From an uncultured Rhizobium sp. (lineage in GTDB: Bacteria; Pseudomonadota; Alphaproteobacteria; Rhizobiales; Rhizobiaceae), in NCBI GenBank assembly GCA_945952315.1, contig CAMFIE010000018.1, forward strand, positions 1 to 64,000: a stretch of 64,000 bases of DNA, in the 5' to 3' direction. Under the pieces are notes generated by a model that did no database searches, was not told where the DNA came from, and worked only from the letters and a program-made list of their open reading frames with translations. The position numbers and the translations under genes were made by a program. Each line of letters opens with the position of its first letter. The stretch's first letter is position 1. Below, one piece after another: positions 17,771 through 27,015 of the stretch.

Positions 17771-17794
17771 GCCGGGCCCATGGATGAGCCCGGC
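17771..17794. terminator. Hairpin downstream of etfA
   Basis: Arms GCCGGGC and GCCCGGC enclose ten bases. It lies between the etfA stop and the hbdA start on the minus strand, about 75 bases past etfA. There is no U-run, so it may reduce rather than stop read-through. Confidence 0.35.
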
Positions 17795-17868
17795 AAGAGT
17801 GATAGTCTGGTGTCAAGCGATTGACCAGCCCCCACTTTGGATGAAGCGGAGGCTTTTACAGGAAAGGC

Positions 17869-18798
17869 TCAGAGAGCCTTTTCGAGTTCCGGCAGGGCTT
17901 CGAAGATATCGGCGACGAGACCGTAATCGGCAACCTGGAAGATCGGGGCTTCCTCGTCCTTGTTGATCGCGACGATGACCTTCGAGTCCTTCATGCCGGC
18001 GAGATGCTGGATCGCGCCGGAAATGCCGCAAGCGATGTAGAGCTGCGGAGCGACGACCTTGCCGGTCTGGCCCACCTGCCAGTCGTTCGGGGCATAGCCC
18101 GCATCAACGGCTGCGCGCGAGGCACCGACGGCTGCACCGAGCTTGTCGGCAACCGGCAGGATCACTTCCTTGAACTTTTCAGACGAGCCAACGGCGCGGC
18201 CACCCGAAACGATGATCTTGGCGGAAGTCAGTTCCGGACGGTCGGACGACGACAGTGCGTCGGCAACATGGGCGGAAAGGCCCGGGTTGCCAGCCGAAGA
18301 GATGGTCTCAACCGCAGCCGAACCGTTTGCTTCCGCCGAGGCGAAGGAAGCGGTGCGCACGGTGATCACCTTCTTGGCATCGGTGGTCTGCACGGTCTGG
18401 ATCGCGTTGCCGGCATAGATCGGACGCTTGAACGTGTCTGCCGAAACCACTTCGATGATTTCCGAGACCTGCATGACGTCGAGAAGCGCGGCGACGCGCG
18501 GCATCACGTTCTTGGCAACCGAGGTTGCGGCCGCGATGATCGTGTCGTAGGAACCGGCCAGCGATACAATGAGGGCGGCGAGCGGTTCAGCCAGATTGTT
18601 GGCGAGGTCATCGCCTTCGGCGAGCAGCACCTTCGAAACGCCGGAAAGCTTGGCAGCAGCGGCAGCCGCCGCGGATGCGCCCTTGCCGGCCACCAGCACA
18701 TGCACGTCGCCACCGATCTTTGCGGCAGCCGAAAGCGCCTTCGCGGTCTGGTCGGAGACGGAGTTGTTGTCGTGTTCTGCGAGAAGCAGGATAGCCAT
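17869..18798 (-). CDS. etfA: Electron transfer flavoprotein alpha subunit
   Basis: EtfA binds FAD and passes electrons from acyl-CoA dehydrogenases to ETF:ubiquinone oxidoreductase. The FAD domain in the C-terminal half shows [36 protein letters not shown] and [15 protein letters not shown], the family signature. Length is 309 residues. It lies 25 bases downstream of etfB on the same strand, the usual operon. Confidence 0.96.
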   Translation of the reverse strand: MAILLLAEHDNNSVSDQTAKALSAAAKIGGDVHVLVAGKGASAAAAAAAKLSGVSKVLLAEGDDLANNLAEPLAALIVSLAGSYDTIIAAATSVAKNVMPRVAALLDVMQVSEIIEVVSADTFKRPIYAGNAIQTVQTTDAKKVITVRTASFASAEANGSAAVETISSAGNPGLSAHVADALSSSDRPELTSAKIIVSGGRAVGSSEKFKEVILPVADKLGAAVGASRAAVDAGYAPNDWQVGQTGKVVAPQLYIACGISGAIQHLAGMKDSKVIVAINKDEEAPIFQVADYGLVADIFEALPELEKAL

Positions 18799-18823
18799 GT
18801 GAATGTTCTCCCGATCAGAATTC

Positions 18824-19573
18824 TTAGATTACGCCAGCTTCGGTCTTGAGCTTTTCGACAAGCTCGGCAACCGACTTGACCTTGACGCCAGCCTTGCGGC
18901 CGCCGGGTTCTTCGGTCTTCAGCACCTTGAGGCGGGCGGCCGTGGAAACGTTGAAATCGGCCGGGCTCTTCTTGTCGAGCGGCTTCTTCTTCGCCTTCAT
19001 GATGTTCGGCAGCGAGGCATAGCGCGGCTCGTTGAGGCGCAGGTCCGTGGTGACCACTGCCGGAAGCTTGATCTCGATGGTCTGGAGACCGCCGTCCACT
19101 TCGCGGGTCACGGTTGCCTTGTCAGCGCCGATCTCGACCTTCGAGGCAAAGGTGCCTTGGGCCCAGCCGAGCAGGGCTGCGAGCATCTGGCCGGTCTGGT
19201 TGGCATCGTCATCGATCGCCTGCTTGCCGACGATGATCAGGCCCGGCTGTTCGGCCTCGGCCACACCCTTGAGGATCTTGGCAACGGCGAGCGGCTCCAC
19301 CGTATCGTCGGTCTCCACCAGAACGGCGCGGTCGGCACCCATCGCAAGCGCGGTGCGCAGCGTCTCTTCGGCCTTGGCCGGGCCGATGGAAACGACCACG
19401 ACTTCTTCAGCCTTGCCGGCTTCCTTCAGGCGCAGCGCTTCCTCGACCGAGATTTCGTCGAAGGGGTTCATCGACATCTTGACGTTCGCAAGCTCAACGC
19501 CCGAGCCATCCGGCTTCACGCGGATCTTGACGTTGTAATCGACGACGCGCTTCACGGGTACGAGGATTTTCAT
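18824..19573 (-). CDS. etfB: Electron transfer flavoprotein beta subunit
   Basis: EtfB binds AMP and forms the heterodimer with EtfA. It has the N-terminal [18 protein letters not shown] segment, the [18 protein letters not shown] block, the [20 protein letters not shown] adenine-nucleotide region and a signature near [15 protein letters not shown]. Length (249 residues) is normal. GGAAGGACTCC stands before the ATG. The 218 bases upstream, shared with the end of the rhomboid gene, probably hold the operon promoter. Confidence 0.96.
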   Translation of the reverse strand: MKILVPVKRVVDYNVKIRVKPDGSGVELANVKMSMNPFDEISVEEALRLKEAGKAEEVVVVSIGPAKAEETLRTALAMGADRAVLVETDDTVEPLAVAKILKGVAEAEQPGLIIVGKQAIDDDANQTGQMLAALLGWAQGTFASKVEIGADKATVTREVDGGLQTIEIKLPAVVTTDLRLNEPRYASLPNIMKAKKKPLDKKSPADFNVSTAARLKVLKTEEPGGRKAGVKVKSVAELVEKLKTEAGVI

Positions 19574-19791
19574 GGAGTCCTTCCTTCAAAAACTGGTCGG
19601 CGGGAAAATGCGCCATAAAGCGCCGCGTTGATGGTCAATGGGCGACATGGAACCGCGCTTTTTCCCCTTGCGCGGCCCGTTTGGCGAAGCTGGCGAGCGC
19701 AAAGGCCCGAGTTTCGCAATCGGATTTAAAACGGCAGCCTCGTGTCGTCAACGGGCGAAAGGCGCAAGAAAACTTGGCCCTGAGTGAAGAA

Positions 19792-20589
19792 TTACCGACC
19801 CCAATGCGGTCCTTCGTCCGATTTCTGATCCGGGCTTCTGTCGCTGTCGTCTGTTTGCGCCATCTGCTCGACACGCTTTTTCAAGCTATCCAGGTGCGGC
19901 AGGATGTTGCGGTCGAAAAGCGGAACGCCGGGACGGCGCAGCACCAGCACCAGCAGGCCGCCTGCGAAGATGCCGCCGACATGGGCAGCAAAAGAGACGC
20001 CCTCGCCGCCGGAAAACAGGAGGGAATAGAACTGCTGCCCCACCCAGAAGAGGAGCGGCACGAAGGCCGGCAGCGGCAGCGGTATGCCAAACAGCACCAG
20101 GACCCAGAGCCGCACATGCGGGTGCAGAAGCGCATAGGCGACGATCACCCCGGATATCGCGCCGGAAGCCCCGATCAGCGGGGCTTGCGGGTCACTCGTC
20201 AGCATCTGGTGGACGAACGCACCGGCGGCGGCACAGGCGAGATAGAAGACGAGGAATTTCAGGTGCCCCATCGCATCTTCGACATTGTCGCCGAAAATAT
20301 AGAGGAACAGCATGTTGAGCCCGACATGCAGGAAACTGCCATGCAGGAAGGCATAGGTGATGTAGCTCAGATCCGGTGGCACCAGCTGAAGGTCGACAGG
20401 CAAGGACGCCTGATGGGTGACGAGGGCCGGGATGAAGCCGAAGACGAGGGTGGCCCGGTTGCCAAGCTCCGCCATCGCTTCGGGCGCAAGCAGGGCATAG
20501 ACGGCAAAATTCACGAGGATCAGCAGCCGGGTCACATAGGGTGCCCGGATGTGCTTCAGCGCATTGGCATCATGAAGCGGGATCAACAT
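19792..20589 (-). CDS. Rhomboid family intramembrane serine protease
   Basis: The product is a multi-pass inner-membrane protein with the rhomboid active site: the nucleophile Ser in GASGAISG and the His in AHVGGIFAGG, plus HVGLNMLFLYIFGDNVED (the HxxxN oxyanion region). Five or six membrane segments are visible, with a hydrophilic C-terminal tail rich in Asp, Ser and Gln. The ATG at 20589 is preferred over a GTG three codons upstream because of spacing from AAGGG. Substrates unknown. Confidence 0.9.
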   Translation of the reverse strand: MLIPLHDANALKHIRAPYVTRLLILVNFAVYALLAPEAMAELGNRATLVFGFIPALVTHQASLPVDLQLVPPDLSYITYAFLHGSFLHVGLNMLFLYIFGDNVEDAMGHLKFLVFYLACAAAGAFVHQMLTSDPQAPLIGASGAISGVIVAYALLHPHVRLWVLVLFGIPLPLPAFVPLLFWVGQQFYSLLFSGGEGVSFAAHVGGIFAGGLLVLVLRRPGVPLFDRNILPHLDSLKKRVEQMAQTDDSDRSPDQKSDEGPHWGR

Positions 20590-20648
20590 GCCCGTCACCC
20601 TTCTGCGTCGCTATGCCGCGCCGCCCCTTGCCCGTTCCCGGGCCTGTT

Positions 20649-21227
20649 TCAGCGGTTCTTGCCCGGCACCCAGAGCACATCGCCCTTGCCGAGATCATTC
20701 ACATGGCGTCCGGCGACAAACAGGAAATCGGAGAGCCGGTTGATATACTGGATCGCTTCCGGGCTCACGGTTTCATCCGGCTCGCGCGACAGGGCCACCA
20801 TGATGCGCTCGGCCCGGCGGGTCACGGTGCGGGCGAGATGCAGATAGGCCGCGGCCGCAGTGCCTCCGGGCAGGACGAAGGATGTCAGCGGCGAAAGATC
20901 AGCGTTCAGCCGGTCGATATCCGTTTCCAGCCGGGTCACCTGGGCGCTGACGATCCGCAGTGGTTCCCATTCCAGCGGCTTTCCGGTTTCCGGTGTTGCG
21001 AGATCCGCGCCAAGATCGAAGAGGTCGTTCTGGATCTGCTCGAGCATGCTGTCGAGTGTCCGGGTGTCGCGCGTGTGCAGGCGCACGATGCCAATCACGC
21101 TGTTGGCTTCATCCACCGTGCCATAGGCCTCGACGCGAAGGTCATGCTTCACCCGGCGCGGCCCGGAGACCAGAGCGGTTGTGCCGTTGTCGCCGGTCCG
21201 GGTGTAGATCTTGTTGAGCTTCACCAT
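20649..21227 (-). CDS. Cob(I)alamin adenosyltransferase, PduO type
   Basis: The enzyme transfers adenosyl from ATP to cob(I)alamin to form adenosylcobalamin. N-terminal YTRTGDNGTTAL is the ATP-binding loop, and ARTVTRRAERIMVALS and QYINRLSDFLFVAGR carry the conserved Arg and Asn residues of the PduO fold. Length is 192 residues. It follows a small HIG1-like gene on the same strand with 1 base between, suggesting one transcript. Confidence 0.93.
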   Translation of the reverse strand: MVKLNKIYTRTGDNGTTALVSGPRRVKHDLRVEAYGTVDEANSVIGIVRLHTRDTRTLDSMLEQIQNDLFDLGADLATPETGKPLEWEPLRIVSAQVTRLETDIDRLNADLSPLTSFVLPGGTAAAAYLHLARTVTRRAERIMVALSREPDETVSPEAIQYINRLSDFLFVAGRHVNDLGKGDVLWVPGKNR

Positions 21228-21228
21228 G

Positions 21229-21426
21229 TCAGCGTCCGCCGCCCGTCAGCCAGAGCGTCAGCATGATCAGCGCCACGGCTATCGCCTGCAGGATGACGCG
21301 CATCTGCATCAGCTTGTTGGAGAGGTTGGCATTTTCCCCCTTCATCATGTTGAACAGTCCCCGGACGAGGACGATTGCGACAAGGCCCATGACGATGAGG
21401 GCAAGAACGGTCGTGACACCAGACAT
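21229..21426 (-). CDS. HIG1-like twin transmembrane protein
   Basis: The 65-residue product has two transmembrane segments (VTTVLALIVMGLVAIVLVRGLF and LQAIAVALIMLTLWLTGG) joined by a short loop, NMMKGENANLSNKLMQMRVI, matching the HIG1 domain of alphaproteobacteria, which is linked in some species to cytochrome c oxidase assembly. The ATG at 21426 is preferred over an upstream one because the ten extra residues are basic and not family-like. It is followed at once by the adenosyltransferase. Confidence 0.8.
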   Translation of the reverse strand: MSGVTTVLALIVMGLVAIVLVRGLFNMMKGENANLSNKLMQMRVILQAIAVALIMLTLWLTGGGR

Positions 21427-21452
21427 GCAGGCAAACCTTCGCGTTGCAAATT

Positions 21453-22289
21453 TCAATCGAACCGGCGCAGAACCCGGTAGAACAGGTCTGCAGGCAGGAG
21501 TTTTTTCAGGAAATAGCCCTGTTTGGCCGGCTTTGTTACCAGATAATGAGGGCGCGGCCGCTCGGAAATCAAGGCATGCTTCAGAACTTTGTAAACCGCC
21601 TCAGGCCCAAGCTTGTGCTTGTTGATCGGGCCTGACCCATCCAGACGGGCCAGTTCGCGGCGATAGGCGGCCGCATGTACCGAGCCATCCACATCGATCT
21701 GGCCCCGGATCATGTTGAGCGCGGTCGCGGTGAATTTGGAGGTGATCGGGCCGGGTTCGATCAGGCTGACAAAGATGCCGGAGCCTTCGAGCTCCATGCG
21801 CAGCGTCAGGCTCAGGCCTTCCAGCGCGAATTTGGAGGCCGTGTAGGCGCCGCGCCAGCGATAGGGCACAAGGCCAAGGATTGAGGAACATTGCACGATG
21901 CGGCCAGAACCGGCCTTGCGCATATGGGGTATGACCCGGCGCGTCAGATCATGCCAGCCGAACAGATTGGTCTCGAACTGGGCGCGCAGCGCCTCCACCG
22001 GCAGGTCTTCCACCGCGCCGGGCTGGCCATAGGCGCCGTTGTTGAAGAGGGCATCCACGCGCCCGCCGGTTCTTGCCGCCACGTCGTCCACCAGTTGCGC
22101 GATGCTTTGCGGATCGCGGTAATCCATCAGGAAGGTCTCGATACCATCGTTTTCGAGGCTTTCGCGGTCCTCTTCGCGGCGCACGGTGGCAAAGACCCGC
22201 CAGCCATCCTGTTTCAGCGCGCGGGCGCAATAGGCGCCGATGCCGGTTGAGGTGCCGGTGACGATGATCGTCTTTCGATTGTCTGACAT
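21453..22289 (-). CDS. Short-chain dehydrogenase/reductase
   Basis: The 278-residue protein is a classical SDR: the cofactor motif TGTSTGIGAYCARAL begins near residue 11, NNGAYG is the structural motif, the catalytic Ser is in QCSSILGLVPYR, and the catalytic Tyr/Lys in YTASKFALEG. The tail is about 40 residues longer than a minimal SDR. Substrate unknown. The ATG at 22289 has AGGCAGAG before it. It is divergent from the YihY gene. Confidence 0.88.
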   Translation of the reverse strand: MSDNRKTIIVTGTSTGIGAYCARALKQDGWRVFATVRREEDRESLENDGIETFLMDYRDPQSIAQLVDDVAARTGGRVDALFNNGAYGQPGAVEDLPVEALRAQFETNLFGWHDLTRRVIPHMRKAGSGRIVQCSSILGLVPYRWRGAYTASKFALEGLSLTLRMELEGSGIFVSLIEPGPITSKFTATALNMIRGQIDVDGSVHAAAYRRELARLDGSGPINKHKLGPEAVYKVLKHALISERPRPHYLVTKPAKQGYFLKKLLPADLFYRVLRRFD

Positions 22290-22384
22290 CTCTGCCTTCC
22301 TGTACAAATGCGGTTCGACTTCCCATATTCGCGGCAACGGGGCCTCTTGGCCAGTCTTTGCCTGACACCCCTGCCGGAGTGGAA

Positions 22385-23281
22385 ATGATCAGCTTTTTGA
22401 GGATTGTCTACCGCGTTGTCTACGATGCCATCTATCATTTTACCGAAGACGACGGCTGGGCGATGGCGAGCCATGTGGCGCTTTCCACCCTGCTTGCGGT
22501 TTTCCCCTTCCTGATTTTCGGCACAACACTAGCGACCTATCTGGGGGCCGACCGCTTTTCCGAAACGGCGGTGCATTTGATTTTCGATACCTGGCCGCCG
22601 TCGATCGCCAAGCCGATCTCCGACGAGGTGCGGGCGGTCCTGACCATTCCGCGCGGCGGGCTTCTGACGATTTCCGTGCTCGCGGCCGCCTATTTTGCGT
22701 CCAATGGCGTGGAGGCGGTGCGGGTCTCGCTCAATCGGGCCTACCGGATCGTCGAGACGCGGCGCTGGTATCTGACCCGCGTGCTCAGCCTTTTCTGGGT
22801 GCTTGCAGCGGTTCTTTCTTTCACGGCGATCTCGATCCTGCTGGTGGCGGTGCCGGTGGCGCTTGCCTTTGCCGAGCAGAAATTTCCCTGGCTCAAGGAG
22901 CCGCTGGCCATCATCTCGAGCTGGCGTGTCTATGGCACACTCGGCCTGCTGGTGGTCGGTGTCACCGTCGCGCATCTGTGGCTGCCAGCGGGAAAGCGGC
23001 GGCTGCGCGATGTTGCCCCCGGCGTGGTGCTGACGCTGATGGCCTGGCTGGTGGGTGCCATCCTGTTTGCCTATTACATCCAGACCTTCGCCAATTATGC
23101 CCGTACCTATGCCGGTCTTGCCTCGCTGATGATCGCGCTGGTCTTTCTCTATATCACGGCGGTGATTTTCATTCTGGGCGCCGAGTTCAATGCCGCCATG
23201 CTGAAATACCGGGTGTTCCAGCGGCTTTTGCCCTCAGGTTCCAGCCGCAGGCGGGAGGCCGACGAGGCGGCGGATATCTGA
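22385..23281 (+). CDS. YihY/BrkB family inner-membrane protein
   Basis: The 298-residue protein has about six membrane segments with the family hallmarks DDGWAMASHVALSTLLAVFPF near the N-terminus, SNGVEAVRVSLNRAY in the middle and a C-terminal SLMIALVFLYITAVIFILGAEFNA segment. The family has been called ribonuclease BN or BrkB, but its role is not settled. The start ATG at 22385 follows GGAG by 5 bases; a TTG nine codons upstream lacks a site. Its 3' end overlaps the 3' end of gluQ by 48 bases. Confidence 0.88.
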   Translation: MISFLRIVYRVVYDAIYHFTEDDGWAMASHVALSTLLAVFPFLIFGTTLATYLGADRFSETAVHLIFDTWPPSIAKPISDEVRAVLTIPRGGLLTISVLAAAYFASNGVEAVRVSLNRAYRIVETRRWYLTRVLSLFWVLAAVLSFTAISILLVAVPVALAFAEQKFPWLKEPLAIISSWRVYGTLGLLVVGVTVAHLWLPAGKRRLRDVAPGVVLTLMAWLVGAILFAYYIQTFANYARTYAGLASLMIALVFLYITAVIFILGAEFNAAMLKYRVFQRLLPSGSSRRREADEAADI

Positions 23282-24136
23282 GGGGTTCGCTCCTTCGGCC
23301 CGAAGGTTTGCAAGAGCGGTTGACCCCTCGCTTTTCGAAAGCTTGCGGCCATCTGCCCCGAGAACGAGCCGGTGATGGTGATAACGGGGCTCGGGCAGGT
23401 CAAGCAGCACCTGCAACAGACGCTGCACGGCGGTTGCCTCATAGAGGTCAAGCCCCCGGACCACGTCCGTGATGCCTTGGGCGGCATCATCCACGACCAC
23501 CGAGAGCGTATAGCTTCCCGGCGCATCCGAGCGCGAGAGCACCACATCGCCCCAGCGGGCCGGATCGGCGGCTATCATCCGTTCCTCGGCCATTCCGGTT
23601 TCCCGCCAGAAAAGCGGCTTGCCGATCCGGGCAAGCGCCTTTGCCATGTCGAGCCGGAGCGCATGTTTTTCGCCACGATCCAGAAGCCGCTGGCGATCTG
23701 CCGGATCCCGGTTGCGATCAAGATCCGGATAAAGGAGGGCTCCATCCGGATCCCGGGGCCAGCTGGTTCCCGACCGCGCCTCTTCTTCCGCGGTGAGCGT
23801 CTTCACCGCTCCGCGCGTGAGGAATGCCGGATAGACAAGACCGATTGCCGCAAGCTTTTGCAGGGCTTCCTGATAGCGCGGCAGGTGCTCGGACTGGCGG
23901 ATCGGTGGCCGGTCCGGGTGAAGGCCAAGCCAGGCAAGATCTTCCAGCATCTGCCTCTCGAAATCCGGCGTGCAACGGCTCCGGTCGATATCCTCGATGC
24001 GGATCAGAAACAGCCCGCCTGTCGCCCGCGCCATATCGTGGTTCAGAAAGGCGGACAGTGCATGGCCGAGATGCAGCCGCCCGTTCGGGCTCGGTGCAAA
24101 GCGGAAGACGGGTTGTTGACGGTCGGCGCGGGGCAT
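23234..24136 (-). CDS. gluQ: Glutamyl-Q tRNA(Asp) synthetase
   Basis: GluQ glutamylates queuosine at the wobble base of tRNA-Asp; it is a class I synthetase core without anticodon domain. The HIGH region is APSPNGRLHLGHA (residues 14-26), and the KMSKS-like motif is RKLSKSEG. Length (300 residues) fits GluQ rather than full GluRS. The zinc-knuckle region reads YPAFLTRGAV where E. coli GluQ has cysteines, so zinc binding appears lost. The convergent 3' end overlaps the YihY gene. Confidence 0.88.
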   Translation of the reverse strand: MPRADRQQPVFRFAPSPNGRLHLGHALSAFLNHDMARATGGLFLIRIEDIDRSRCTPDFERQMLEDLAWLGLHPDRPPIRQSEHLPRYQEALQKLAAIGLVYPAFLTRGAVKTLTAEEEARSGTSWPRDPDGALLYPDLDRNRDPADRQRLLDRGEKHALRLDMAKALARIGKPLFWRETGMAEERMIAADPARWGDVVLSRSDAPGSYTLSVVVDDAAQGITDVVRGLDLYEATAVQRLLQVLLDLPEPRYHHHRLVLGADGRKLSKSEGSTALANLRAEGANPSDIRRLVGLPPAAGT

Positions 24137-24181
24137 GCTCCCTTCTGCCACGGATCGGATGCCCGGCGAAAGGGGGACGAT

Positions 24182-24808
24182 ATGCCGCCTTTTGCCGAGG
24201 CTCTCGATGATCTTGCGCGCCGGGATGAAACCCTTCGGCCGCTGATCAGCCGTTGCGGCCCGCTGCCGGAGCGGCCGGGGCTTGCCGGCTTTGCCGGACT
24301 TGCCAATGTCGTCGTGTCCCAGCTCGTCTCCCGCGCCAGTGCCACGGCCATCTGGAACCGCCTTCTGGATCAGACCGGGCCGCTGAGTGCCGAAGCCTGC
24401 CTTGTCTCGCTGCGAGGCGAGGGGCCGCGCCTGGGGCTCACCGCGGCGAAGGCCGATACGCTGGTCAGGGTCGCCGAAGCGGTGGTTGACGGCAGGCTCG
24501 ATCTTCAGTCTCTCGTCCGCATGAAGGCGGATGCCGCCCTTGCCCGTCTGACCGCGATCAAGGGTATCGGGCGCTGGACGGCGGAGGTGCATCTGCTCTT
24601 CAATGCCGGGCATCCGGATATCTTCCCGGCGGGCGACCTTGCACTGCGCGCCGCCTTTGCCCACGCCTTCGAGCTTGAAGAACGGCCGGAAAGCCCGATG
24701 CTCGCCGCCCATGCGCTGCGCTGGTCGCCGAACAGGTCCGTGGCCGCCCGGCTTTTCTGGTCCTATTACGGCCAGTTCGTGCGGCCCGGGCCAGACATTT
24801 TGCCCTGA
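24182..24808 (+). CDS. DNA-3-methyladenine glycosylase II, AlkA-like
   Basis: The 208-residue protein is a helix-hairpin-helix GPD glycosylase: hairpin AIKGIGRWTAEVHLL with the catalytic Asp in FPAGDLALRAAF. It lacks the N-terminal domain of E. coli AlkA, as do many short alphaproteobacterial members. The role is base-excision removal of alkylated purines. The ATG has GGGGGA upstream. It is divergent from gluQ with a 45-base gap. Confidence 0.88.
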   Translation: MPPFAEALDDLARRDETLRPLISRCGPLPERPGLAGFAGLANVVVSQLVSRASATAIWNRLLDQTGPLSAEACLVSLRGEGPRLGLTAAKADTLVRVAEAVVDGRLDLQSLVRMKADAALARLTAIKGIGRWTAEVHLLFNAGHPDIFPAGDLALRAAFAHAFELEERPESPMLAAHALRWSPNRSVAARLFWSYYGQFVRPGPDILP

Positions 24809-24903
24809 ATTTACAAGCACGTGAAAAACATGCGCGTCAGGCTTCACAAGCCTGTCACAAGCGACTTAGTATAGCTTTCAGGAAAGCAGAATCGATCAGG
24901 AGC

Positions 24904-25467
24904 ATGACCTTGACGATTGCAGTATCCCCGCAGGCCCTGCCAGCTCTCGTACTGAATGCTGACTACCGGCCCTTGAGTTATTATCCCTTGTCGTTGTGGT
25001 CCTGGCAGGACGCGATCAAGGCGGTCTTCCTCGACCGGGTGAACATCATCGCCGAATATGAGCATTCGGTTTCCTCACCCTCCTTTTCCATGCGTCTGCC
25101 AAGCGTCGTTTGTCTGAAGACCTATGTGCAGCCGTCCCGCCACCCGGCCTTTACCCGTTTCAACGTGTTCCTGCGCGACAAGTTCGAATGCCAGTATTGC
25201 GGCTCCCATGATGATCTGACCTTCGATCACGTGCGCCCCCGCGCCAAAGGTGGGGAGACAACCTGGGAAAATGTGGTCGCGGCCTGTTCGCCCTGCAATC
25301 TGCGCAAGGGCTCCAAGCTGCCGCATCAGGCAGGCATGTTCCCGCACCAGAAGCCCTATCGCCCGACGGTGCAGGACCTCCACAACAATGGTCGTCTGTT
25401 CCCGCCCAACTATCTGCATGAAAGCTGGATGGACTATCTCTACTGGGACAGCGAGCTGCAGCCCTAA
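24904..25467 (+). CDS. HNH endonuclease
   Basis: The 187-residue protein has an HNH fold with zinc cysteines CQYCG and CSPCN flanking the LTFDHVRPRAKGGETTWENVVAAC core (His in FDHV, Asn in WENVV). The N-terminal LVLNADYRPLSYYPLSLW stretch is typical of a conserved alphaproteobacterial HNH family that is not obviously linked to restriction or phages. Its cellular role is not established. GATCAGGAGC precedes the ATG. Confidence 0.88.
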   Translation: MTLTIAVSPQALPALVLNADYRPLSYYPLSLWSWQDAIKAVFLDRVNIIAEYEHSVSSPSFSMRLPSVVCLKTYVQPSRHPAFTRFNVFLRDKFECQYCGSHDDLTFDHVRPRAKGGETTWENVVAACSPCNLRKGSKLPHQAGMFPHQKPYRPTVQDLHNNGRLFPPNYLHESWMDYLYWDSELQP

Positions 25468-25477
25468 AAGGCGGTCC

Positions 25478-25993
25478 TCAGCGCTTCAGGCCCTTGGCGG
25501 CGATGGCGGCAAGGACAAGGCTTGCAATCACATTCCATCCGGCAAAGGAAAGGCCTAGCACGCGCAGCGCTGCATCCGTGCAGGATGGGCCTTTGACCGC
25601 GTTGAGGTCATTCAGCAGATTGCCAGCATCCTGCGTCACGCCATTGGCACTGGTCGCGCAGGTGGCCGGACCTTCCCAGAAATGCCATTCCACGCCGGAA
25701 TGATAGACACCCATGCCGGCACCCACCACCATCAGCACCCCGACCACAGCGACGAGAAGCTTTGTTACCCAGGCCGGCCCGCCGAAACGCGCGTTGAGCA
25801 CGGCAAGCACGGCAAGCGGAATGCCGTAATAATAGGGCTGGCGTTGCAGCAGGCAGAGCGCGCAGGGGATATAGCCACCGATGTGCTCGAAGCCGAGTGC
25901 ACTGCCAACCGTTGCGGCCATTCCGAGCGCCAGTACAGCAGGTGTCTGCCAGCTCGCCTTTGCGGGCGCGGTTTCAGGTGCCATATCCTGCAT
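25478..25993 (-). CDS. DsbB-like disulfide bond formation protein
   Basis: The 171-residue product has four membrane segments. The first redox pair is in YIPCALCLLQRQPYYYG (CALC), and the second pair sits in a periplasmic loop (ATCATSANG ... GPSCTDA), as in DsbB/DsbI, which oxidise DsbA-type partners and pass electrons to quinone. The ATG at 25993 has AAGGAAAA upstream; a start 28 codons earlier is unlikely. It lies 19 bases downstream of a YqaA-like gene. Confidence 0.88.
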   Translation of the reverse strand: MQDMAPETAPAKASWQTPAVLALGMAATVGSALGFEHIGGYIPCALCLLQRQPYYYGIPLAVLAVLNARFGGPAWVTKLLVAVVGVLMVVGAGMGVYHSGVEWHFWEGPATCATSANGVTQDAGNLLNDLNAVKGPSCTDAALRVLGLSFAGWNVIASLVLAAIAAKGLKR

Positions 25994-26012
25994 TCTGGTT
26001 TTCCTTTCTGCC

Positions 26013-26603
26013 TCAATGGGCAAGAAGCTTGTAGGCGACATAAAGGGCGATGAGAGCCGCCGCAGCAATACCCGCAATCATGCCCAGCCGTTCCTCGATG
26101 AACACCCGGATTGGCGCGCCATAGCGTCGCAGCAGATAGGCCAGCGCAAAGAACCGTGCGCCGCGTGCCAGAACGGCCGAGACAATGAACAGCCCCAGCG
26201 GAATATGAGCCACGCCGGAGAGGATCGTAACCACCTTGATTGGCGGCAGATGCGCCAGGCCGGATGTGACCAGCAACAGAAGCATCGTGGTATAATCCAC
26301 CGAGGCGCTCAATTGCCGGAACGCATCGAGCTTTCCGTAGAATTCGAGGATCGGCCGCGCCAGGGCCTCGAAGGCATAATAGCCGAGGAACCATCCGGCA
26401 ATGCCGCCAAGCACGGAGGCAACCGTGGCAATCAGCGCATAGCGCCAGGCTTTTTCCGGCCGGGCGAGTGCCATCGGCAGGAACAGCACATCTGCCGGAA
26501 CGAGGAACACCGAGCTTTCCACAAAGGCAATCACCGCCAGCCATATTTCCGCCGAAGGGCGGGCGGCAAGCGAAAGTGTCCAGTCATAAAGGCGGCGAAG
26601 CAT
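26013..26603 (-). CDS. YqaA-like DedA-superfamily membrane protein
   Basis: The 196-residue protein carries several membrane segments, an N-terminal FVESSVFLVPADVLFLPMAL motif with a helix-breaking proline, GGIAGWFLGYYAFEALARP, and a VTSGLAHLPPIKVVTILSGV block typical of YqaA/SNARE-associated (VTT domain) proteins. The substrate is unknown; relatives are linked to lipid or undecaprenyl phosphate handling. Start at 26603 chosen by family length. Confidence 0.85.
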   Translation of the reverse strand: MLRRLYDWTLSLAARPSAEIWLAVIAFVESSVFLVPADVLFLPMALARPEKAWRYALIATVASVLGGIAGWFLGYYAFEALARPILEFYGKLDAFRQLSASVDYTTMLLLLVTSGLAHLPPIKVVTILSGVAHIPLGLFIVSAVLARGARFFALAYLLRRYGAPIRVFIEERLGMIAGIAAAALIALYVAYKLLAH

Positions 26604-26808
26604 GGTCTGTCCCGATCTGTTCCGTGTCCGGCCCGCTTTTAAGGGGACGAGGCAAGGCTGTAAATGGCAGAGCGCCGTGGCACGGGCTGACACTTGCGTG
26701 ATGAACCCCTTGTGGAGCACGCGGCTCAGCCCCGGCTCATCCCGGAATTTCCGGTTGACCCCGCCAGCCCGCACCGTATATTCCCGCCCAAGCTTACCCT
26801 CGGTGCCT

Positions 26809-26893
26809 GCCCCATTGGCGGAACTGGTAGACGCGCTCGACTCAAAATCGAGTTCCGAAAGGAGTGCTGGTTCGATTCCGGCATGGGGCACCA
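26809..26893 (+). tRNA. tRNA-Leu (anticodon CAA), CCA encoded
   Basis: The acceptor arm GCCCCAT pairs with ATGGGGC, and the discriminator A is followed by an encoded CCA. The anticodon stem CTCGA/TCGAG encloses loop CTCAAAA, giving anticodon CAA for UUG. The variable arm is long (class II) and the T-arm is GCTGG/CCGGC with loop TTCGATT. The 3' end of this tRNA is the likely attachment site for the integrase gene that follows. Confidence 0.93.
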
Positions 26894-27015
26894 CAATACC
26901 TTCCGCAGACGTCCAGCAAAGTTCGTAACCGTCTGAAAAATCAATAAAAATCAATGAATACGCGCCCGGAACCGTCCTCCGAAGTCCATTAGCGTATGCT
27001 TGCGTCCTGAAGAAA

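Noticed and set aside
24844-25065. Small minus-strand frame near the HNH gene
   Set aside because: It covers the HNH gene start and promoter in antisense and shows no recognisable domain or binding site.
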